Source of the DNA: Eudoraea sp.
GTDB taxonomy: Bacteria; Bacteroidota; Bacteroidia; Flavobacteriales; Flavobacteriaceae
DNA length: 9,304 nucleotides
Assembly (NCBI GenBank): GCA_013041785.1
Contig: JABDRK010000113.1
Coordinates: 1-9,304, forward strand
Direction of reading: 5' to 3'
Position 1 is the stretch's first letter. Each line of letters opens with the position of its first letter. Positions 5,599 to 9,304 of the stretch are shown piece by piece. The translations under genes and the position numbers were made by a program. The notes beneath the pieces were generated by a model. That model was given only the letters and a program-made list of their open reading frames with translations, did not search any database and was not told where the DNA came from.

Positions 5599-6197
5599 TG
5601 CCCTCATCTGTGGAAAGCGAAATAAAACTCGAATTACCCGATAGCGATATCCGGTATATTCCCGGTTTTATAGAAACAATACGGGCCAGTGGTTATTTTG
5701 AGCAATTAAAGAAGGAAACCCCCTGGAGACAAGACGATATACGCGTATTTGGCAAGGTGTATCCACAACCCCGACTCACTGCATTGTACGCTGATAACAA
5801 TAAGCCCTATCGCTATTCCAACCTTACCATGCACCCCATTCCTCTTACTCCCTTGCTTAGAGACATCAAGGAAAAGGTCGAAGCCCTGTGTGGTACCCGT
5901 TTTACCACCTGTCTTTTGAATTTGTACCGGGATGGACGGGACAGCAACGGATGGCATGCCGACAATGAAAAGGAGCTTGGAGAAAATCCGGTCATTGCCT
6001 CCGTTTCCCTGGGGGAGGCACGTTATTTTCACCTGAAGCACAGGGAAAATAAAAACCTGAAACACAAATTGGAATTGGGGCATGGCAGCCTGTTATTGAT
6101 GCAGGGACCTACCCAGCATCACTGGCTGCATCAGATCCCGAAAACCAATCGACCAATTGGCGAACGTATTAATCTGACCTTCCGGGTGATCCAATAA
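5598..6197 (+). CDS. AlkB-like 2-oxoglutarate/Fe(II)-dependent dioxygenase
   Basis: Oxidative demethylase of the AlkB family (199 residues), expected to remove small alkyl lesions such as 1-methyladenine and 3-methylcytosine from nucleic acids. The iron triad is visible: WHADNE gives H120 and D122, and WLHQIPK gives H178, matching the WxHxVPK context of human ABH3. The 2-oxoglutarate-binding arginines are R190 and R196 in RINLTFR. Other hallmarks are PQPRLTALY (56-64), NLYRDGRDSNGWH, SVSLGEARYF (136-144) and LLLMQGPTQHHW. It is closer to the ABH2/ABH3-like bacterial group than to E. coli AlkB. Start at 5598 overlaps the stop of the regulator gene, and a terminator follows directly, defining a two-gene unit. 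Induction by alkylation is plausible but not shown by the sequence. Confidence 0.93.
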   Translation: MPSSVESEIKLELPDSDIRYIPGFIETIRASGYFEQLKKETPWRQDDIRVFGKVYPQPRLTALYADNNKPYRYSNLTMHPIPLTPLLRDIKEKVEALCGTRFTTCLLNLYRDGRDSNGWHADNEKELGENPVIASVSLGEARYFHLKHRENKNLKHKLELGHGSLLLMQGPTQHHWLHQIPKTNRPIGERINLTFRVIQ

Positions 6198-6227
6198 AAA
6201 ATCGGTCTGTATCCAAACCGATTTTTT
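6198..6227 (+). terminator. Intrinsic terminator of the AraC-type/AlkB-like unit
   Basis: AAAATCGGT pairs with ACCGATTTT around the loop CTGTATCCAA, with a T-run ending at 6227. The hairpin begins immediately after the stop codon. Confidence 0.88.
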
Positions 6228-6229
6228 AC

Positions 6230-6284
6230 TACCCACAGATGTTCACCTAAACTACTGCCTTTAATACGTGGGTAAGCGTATTAA
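6230..6284. repeat. Nested inverted repeats in the intergenic region
   Basis: TTAATACG (6261-6268) and CGTATTAA (6277-6284) form a perfect 8-bp dyad around TGGGTAAG. GTGGGTA (6268-6274), at the edge of and inside that loop, is also perfectly complementary to TACCCAC (6230-6236). The two pairings exclude each other, as in a switching RNA, or the dyad may be a protein-binding operator. The rest of 6285-6400 is AT-rich with no gene that I can support. Confidence 0.5.
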
Positions 6285-6407
6285 TCTCCTCATAGTTACC
6301 TTTAAATTAACAAAGTAATACACAAGCATCAATTTTAATAGATTAATAACCAGTTGATTACGTTCAAATACCTGTTTGACATCTATATACACACCCTAAA
6401 TATTCCC

Positions 6408-6415
6408 TATCTTTG
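6408..6415 (+). promoter_or_regulatory. Bacteroidota -7 element ahead of the TIGR03643-family gene
   Basis: TATCTTTG matches TAnnTTTG exactly and lies 7 nt before the ATG at 6423, predicting a leaderless or nearly leaderless mRNA. No TTG occurs at the expected 17-23 nt upstream distance; a TTGACA at 6376-6381 is about 27 nt away. Confidence 0.55.
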
Positions 6416-6422
6416 CCCCGCT

Positions 6423-6701
6423 ATGAAGAAAGATTTCACCCTAAAAGAACTCGATCGTATTATCGAAATGGCCTGGGAAGACCGCACCCCATTTGAGGCG
6501 ATTGCCTATCAGTTTGGAATCAGCGAGCAAGAAACCATTGGCTTAATGCGTAACAACATGAAGCCCAGTAGTTTCCGAATGTGGAGAAAACGGGTTCAGG
6601 GCCGAAAGACCAAACACAGTAAATTGAGGGATAACCAAGTAGATCGGTTTAAAAGTACGAGACAGCGGCAGATCTCCGGGAATCGCATTTCGAAACGCTA
6701 G
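6423..6701 (+). CDS. TIGR03643-family (DUF2805) small basic protein
   Basis: Protein of 92 residues. Residues 8-66 carry the family signature: LDRIIEMAWEDRTPFEAI, then YQFGISEQETIGLMRNNMKPSSFRMWRKRV, then GRKTKHSKLR. The middle part reads as a helix-turn-helix-like unit (TPFEAIAYQFGISEQETIGLM, about 22-42), so nucleic-acid binding is possible; no function is established to my knowledge. The tail (70-92) is strongly basic and likely disordered. I chose ATG 6423 over the upstream in-frame ATG at 6354 because the family homology starts here and a consensus -7 element lies between the two. The gene faces the nuclease gene tail to tail with a gap of two bases and no visible terminator. Confidence 0.87.
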   Translation: MKKDFTLKELDRIIEMAWEDRTPFEAIAYQFGISEQETIGLMRNNMKPSSFRMWRKRVQGRKTKHSKLRDNQVDRFKSTRQRQISGNRISKR

Positions 6702-6703
6702 TC

Positions 6704-7477
6704 CTATTTAAAAATACCATTGAGGACCGCAGCCAGACGCACCCCCCCTTTTAGTAACTGTTGTTCTACAGTATCCCAGTATTTGTAGCTATAGGAATAC
6801 CCTAATTTCTCCCCTACCTCAACGGAATCATAGAGTTCATTGGCTATATCCTGGGATTCCTCTACCCAGGTGTACACATCACCCTGCTGCAGGGCCATTC
6901 GTTCCTTCCGGTTAAGCTTATCTACTTTTTGGGTAAGTTCCATGTAGCTCATGCCGTAATGATTTATCATGTTGGTGTCCCACAGGCGATGCAGGTTACT
7001 CCCGTTTCCAAACCATTGTATCTGAATATCATTGCCTCCCCGATCCCCGGCTCTGCCTGCGTGCATGGGTTGGTGGAGGTCGCCCACCAGATGAATCAAC
7101 ATCTTCAGGTAAAAGATGTGATCGGCCTCACTGCGGTTCTCATCTTCCAGGATGGCCTTACACCGTAAAATACCCATAACCACATCTCCCTCAGGACTGG
7201 GCGTAATATTCCTGTACTCCTGATCCGGGGCAAAATTCACATAATGCCAGGGCATAAATGCATCATAGCTTCTGTCTGATTTAATGGCATCCGCGTAATT
7301 GGCTACTTCCGCCAGGGTTTGCCCTTTCAACAGTTTTTTGATTTTGCGCTTGGCTTTTCCGGTGAGATATTTCTGAGCTACTTCCCCAACCACCCGATGC
7401 CCGGTTTTTCCCCAGAATTCAGCATTTCCATAAGTAAGACTAGTGGAAAGGAGACACAATATAATTAGACGTTTCAT
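6704..7477 (-). CDS. Secreted S1/P1-type zinc nuclease
   Basis: Exported nuclease of the S1/P1 family (257 residues), expected to cut single-stranded DNA or RNA and act as a 3'-nucleotidase using three zinc ions. A signal peptide covers about residues 1-19 (KRLIILCLLSTSLTYG core). All expected zinc ligands can be located: W22 and H27 (WGKTGH, the same spacing as W1/H6 of nuclease P1), D63, H78 (PWHYVNF), H129, D133 and H139 (HLVGDLHQPMH), H163 and D167 (NLHRLWD). Processing next to W22 would be needed to free the Trp amino group for zinc binding. The role is probably extracellular or periplasmic nucleic-acid and phosphate scavenging. It is transcribed divergently from the alpha/beta hydrolase gene. 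Confidence 0.94.
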   Translation of the reverse strand: MKRLIILCLLSTSLTYGNAEFWGKTGHRVVGEVAQKYLTGKAKRKIKKLLKGQTLAEVANYADAIKSDRSYDAFMPWHYVNFAPDQEYRNITPSPEGDVVMGILRCKAILEDENRSEADHIFYLKMLIHLVGDLHQPMHAGRAGDRGGNDIQIQWFGNGSNLHRLWDTNMINHYGMSYMELTQKVDKLNRKERMALQQGDVYTWVEESQDIANELYDSVEVGEKLGYSYSYKYWDTVEQQLLKGGVRLAAVLNGIFK

Positions 7478-7495
7478 AGGCGTTTATTGAATGAT

Positions 7496-7503
7496 CAAAA
7501 ATA
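7496..7503 (-). promoter_or_regulatory. Bacteroidota -7 element ahead of the S1/P1 nuclease gene
   Basis: Reading leftward, TATTTTTG (7503-7496) matches TAnnTTTG exactly. The leader would be about 12 nt, without a Shine-Dalgarno site. No clear -33 TTG was found. Confidence 0.45.
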
Positions 7504-7582
7504 GAGATTTCGCGGCATCAGTGGGCATAATCGCATTTAAATTTTTACCTTCAATTGGTTAAATCTGCTAAACCCCTATCGA

Positions 7583-8515
7583 TTGAAATTAGTACGCATC
7601 CTTTTTTGTTTCTTCCTGATTCAGGCGAGTGCGCAGGAAATCCTTAGTGAAGAAATCGCCATGTCTAACGGCGATATTTTAATTCCGGGCACCCTAAGCT
7701 ATCCGGATGTACAGAAGCCCCTGCCCCTGGTTATATTCATCCAGGGTTCGGGCAATGTCAACCGGGATGGAAACCAGGCAGGAACCCTTATACAGTCGGC
7801 TTATATCAAAACGTTACGGGACAGCCTGAATGTTCGAGGAATTGGTTTTTACAGCTATGACAAGCGTACTTCTGTAATTGCAAACCTTAGTAAGCTAAAG
7901 AATATCCGTTTTTCACACCTGGTTGATGATACCCGGCTGGCCATAGAAAAATATGCGTCGGATTCCCGTTTCAGTTCCCTGCATGTTATCGGGCACAGCC
8001 AGGGTTCCCTGGTAGGGATGCTAAGCCTGAGCCCAAAAGTAAAGACGTATATTTCATTAGCTGGACCAGGAGTTCCAATTGACAAAAAGATCGTTGAACA
8101 AATAACTGCTCAGAGTCCGGAATTGGGCGAAATTGCAGCACAACACTTTTCAGAACTGCAGGAAACCGATACCATTGCCAGCATCAACCCCATGCTGTTT
8201 CAGGTATTTGCCCCCCAGAATCAGCAATTCCTGAAAGGATATGCCGTCCTGGACCCGGCTCTGGAAATAAGCAAAGTCACAGTACCAACCTTAATCATTA
8301 ATGGGGATGCGGACATTCAAATAAGCCCGGAAGACGCTCAGTTATTGCATGCGGCCTTACCGGGATCACAGCTGGAAATCATACCCAAGCTAAATCATGT
8401 GCTCAAGGAAGTTAATTCCATGGCAGAAAATCAGCAGGCTTATATGCAACCCGATGTGCCTCTGTCCCCTGCCCTGTTAACAGCCATCGCTAAATTCATA
8501 GGTGAAAACCAATAA
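7583..8515 (+). CDS. Secreted alpha/beta hydrolase (serine esterase/peptidase-like), TTG start
   Basis: Exported hydrolase of 310 residues with a signal peptide (about 1-18, KLVRILFCFFLIQASAQ). The fold is an alpha/beta hydrolase. The oxyanion-hole strand is PLVIFIQGSGNVNRDG (48-63). The nucleophile elbow is GHSQGS with S139. The acid is in INGDADIQI (D244 by spacing, D242 as alternative), and the catalytic His is H272 in PKLNHVLKE. A short helical insert (165-230) forms the lid. The substrate (ester, peptide or other) cannot be told. The frame has no ATG ahead of the signal peptide, so I take TTG 7583 as the start; the next in-frame ATG lies after the signal sequence and would lose it. No Shine-Dalgarno site is seen. 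TACCTTCA (7546-7553) is a weak -7 candidate. Confidence 0.88.
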   Translation: MKLVRILFCFFLIQASAQEILSEEIAMSNGDILIPGTLSYPDVQKPLPLVIFIQGSGNVNRDGNQAGTLIQSAYIKTLRDSLNVRGIGFYSYDKRTSVIANLSKLKNIRFSHLVDDTRLAIEKYASDSRFSSLHVIGHSQGSLVGMLSLSPKVKTYISLAGPGVPIDKKIVEQITAQSPELGEIAAQHFSELQETDTIASINPMLFQVFAPQNQQFLKGYAVLDPALEISKVTVPTLIINGDADIQISPEDAQLLHAALPGSQLEIIPKLNHVLKEVNSMAENQQAYMQPDVPLSPALLTAIAKFIGENQ

Positions 8516-8528
8516 ATACGCAGTAATA

Positions 8529-8553
8529 CCCAGCTAAACTTTGGGATTTTTTT
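8529..8553 (+). terminator. Probable terminator after the alpha/beta hydrolase gene
   Basis: CCCAG and TTGGG form a short stem (one G-U pair) with a 7-nt loop, followed by ATTTTTTT. The stem is weak, so termination may be partial. Confidence 0.5.
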
Positions 8554-8568
8554 AACGGTATAAGTTGT

Positions 8569-8576
8569 TAAATTTG
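8569..8576 (+). promoter_or_regulatory. Bacteroidota -7 element ahead of the CBM9/DUF5916 gene
   Basis: TAAATTTG matches TAnnTTTG exactly and would place the start near 8583, with a leader of about 18 nt that contains the ribosome site. Confidence 0.5.
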
Positions 8577-8588
8577 GCACCGCTGACT

Positions 8589-8594
8589 AAGGAG
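8589..8594 (+). promoter_or_regulatory. Strong Shine-Dalgarno site of the CBM9/DUF5916 gene
   Basis: AAGGAG lies 6 nt before the ATG at 8601. It fixes the start and is unusual in this window, where most other genes have A-rich leaders without such a site. Confidence 0.7.
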
Positions 8595-8600
8595 ACCAAA

Positions 8601-9304
8601 ATGATCAGAACCGTATGCTGTCTGGCATTTGTTTTTATTTCCTCTGCCCTTATCGGACAGGATAATTACAAATCATTTACTGTTAAACATATAGACGAAG
8701 CCATCGTTCCTGACGGGATTATGGACGAACCCATATGGTTTGCTGCCGAAAGTGCACATGATTTCTGGGAATACTTTCCTGTGGATTCCATTCAGGCCGT
8801 TAAGCAAACCGACATTAAGATGCTGTATGATGACAAAAATCTATATGTTGGTATTACCGTTTACACCGCAGGCCGCAATTATGCCGTGGAATCCCTGAAG
8901 CGGGATTTCCGGGCCGGAAACAGCGACAACATTACTTTACTATTCGACACGTTTAACGATGGGAACAATGCTTTTCTTTTCGGGACCAATCCCTATGGCG
9001 TAAGGCGTGAGGGACTGGTTTCGGGAGGAGGCCTCGACAATAGAGGATTCACCATTTCCTGGGACGTGAAGTGGAAAGGAAACTCTCATATCTACGATGA
9101 CTACTATACCTCGGAAATGGTGATTCCTCTCACCTCGTTTAAATTCAGAGAGGGGGAAACCAAATGGCGTTTTAACAGCTACCGCTTTGACACCCAGTCC
9201 AATGAAAATAGCACCTGGATTCGTATTCCGCAAAACCAGAATATATTCGGGCTAACTTTTATGGGCGATATGGTTTTTGAAAAACCTCTGGGAAAATCCA
9301 GGAC
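8601..9304 (+). CDS. Secreted CBM9-like / DUF5916 protein, N-terminal part, truncated by the window edge
   Basis: The frame is open to the right edge; 234 complete codons are visible of a family that usually has about 700-850 residues. A signal peptide covers about 1-20 (TVCCLAFVFISSALIGQ). Residues 27-200 form a carbohydrate-binding-module-9-like domain: IVPDGIMDEPIWFAA (35-49), VKQTDIKMLYDDKNLYVGI (67-85), RDFRAGNSDNITLLFDTFND, FGTNPYGVRREGLVSGGG, TISWDVKWKG and YTSEMVIPLTSFKF. This is the usual front end of DUF5916 proteins, whose C-terminal half (outside the window) is predicted to form an outer-membrane beta-barrel-like region. The role is unproven, possibly polysaccharide or surface-ligand binding. 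It has its own -7 element and Shine-Dalgarno site, so it is likely transcribed apart from the hydrolase gene. Confidence 0.9.
   Translation, partial: MIRTVCCLAFVFISSALIGQDNYKSFTVKHIDEAIVPDGIMDEPIWFAAESAHDFWEYFPVDSIQAVKQTDIKMLYDDKNLYVGITVYTAGRNYAVESLKRDFRAGNSDNITLLFDTFNDGNNAFLFGTNPYGVRREGLVSGGGLDNRGFTISWDVKWKGNSHIYDDYYTSEMVIPLTSFKFREGETKWRFNSYRFDTQSNENSTWIRIPQNQNIFGLTFMGDMVFEKPLGKSR

Noticed and set aside
6354..6422. Longer start for the TIGR03643-family protein at ATG 6354 (115 residues).
   Set aside because: The extra 23 residues do not resemble the family, and an exact -7 promoter element lies between this ATG and the one at 6423.
8940..9233. Leftward 97-codon frame at the right edge.
   Set aside because: It is antisense to the clearly recognisable CBM9-like coding frame.
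1..9304. Search for CRISPR arrays, insertion sequences, tRNA/rRNA genes and defence-type gene clusters.
   Set aside because: No regularly spaced repeats, transposase motifs, terminal inverted repeats with target duplications, tRNA cloverleaf or known defence domains were seen by eye.

Overview
The window looks like the chromosome of a marine-type member of the Flavobacteriaceae (Bacteroidota). The basis is protein character (Met/Gly-rich HtpG C-terminus, DUF6249-like, TIGR03643/DUF2805 and DUF5916/CBM9-type proteins), moderate GC, AT-rich leaders with few Shine-Dalgarno sites, and several copies of the Bacteroidota -7 promoter element TAnnTTTG. I see no transposase, phage gene, CRISPR array, tRNA or rRNA. 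It reads as ordinary core/shell genome with short, well-packed transcription units.

Left part (1-1770): the 3' half of htpG (Hsp90) enters from the left and ends at a clear intrinsic terminator. A two-gene unit follows: a small DoxX-like membrane protein and a small HAD-type protein with an altered active-site motif. The HAD gene converges on, and overlaps by 9 bp, the end of the next unit.

Regulatory centre (1762-3290): an ECF sigma factor and an overlapping two-TM protein (probable anti-sigma factor) run leftward, and a small three-TM DUF6249-like protein runs rightward. Between them lies a 13-bp imperfect inverted repeat. Each arm reads as the -35 element of a divergent ECF-type promoter, TGTAACC-N16-CGTC leftward and TGTAACC-N16-GGTC rightward, with identical spacing. 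This suggests a self-contained, autoregulated envelope-stress circuit, and it is the most interesting signal in the window. A 9-bp tandem duplication also doubles the sigma factor's start codon.

Middle (3299-6227): a YiiM-like MOSC protein; a leftward pair made of an unlisted 37-residue membrane micro-protein and a 121-residue secreted protein; then a rightward AraC-family regulator and an AlkB-like 2OG-Fe(II) dioxygenase, coupled through a TAATG stop/start overlap. The last pair recalls the regulator-plus-alkB layout of ada-alkB, but with an unrelated cupin-type sensor.

Right part (6228-9304): an intergenic segment with nested inverted repeats; a short basic TIGR03643-family protein probably made from a near-leaderless mRNA; a secreted S1/P1-type zinc nuclease on the opposite strand; a secreted alpha/beta hydrolase that appears to start at TTG; and the first 234 codons of a secreted CBM9-like/DUF5916 protein that runs off the right edge.
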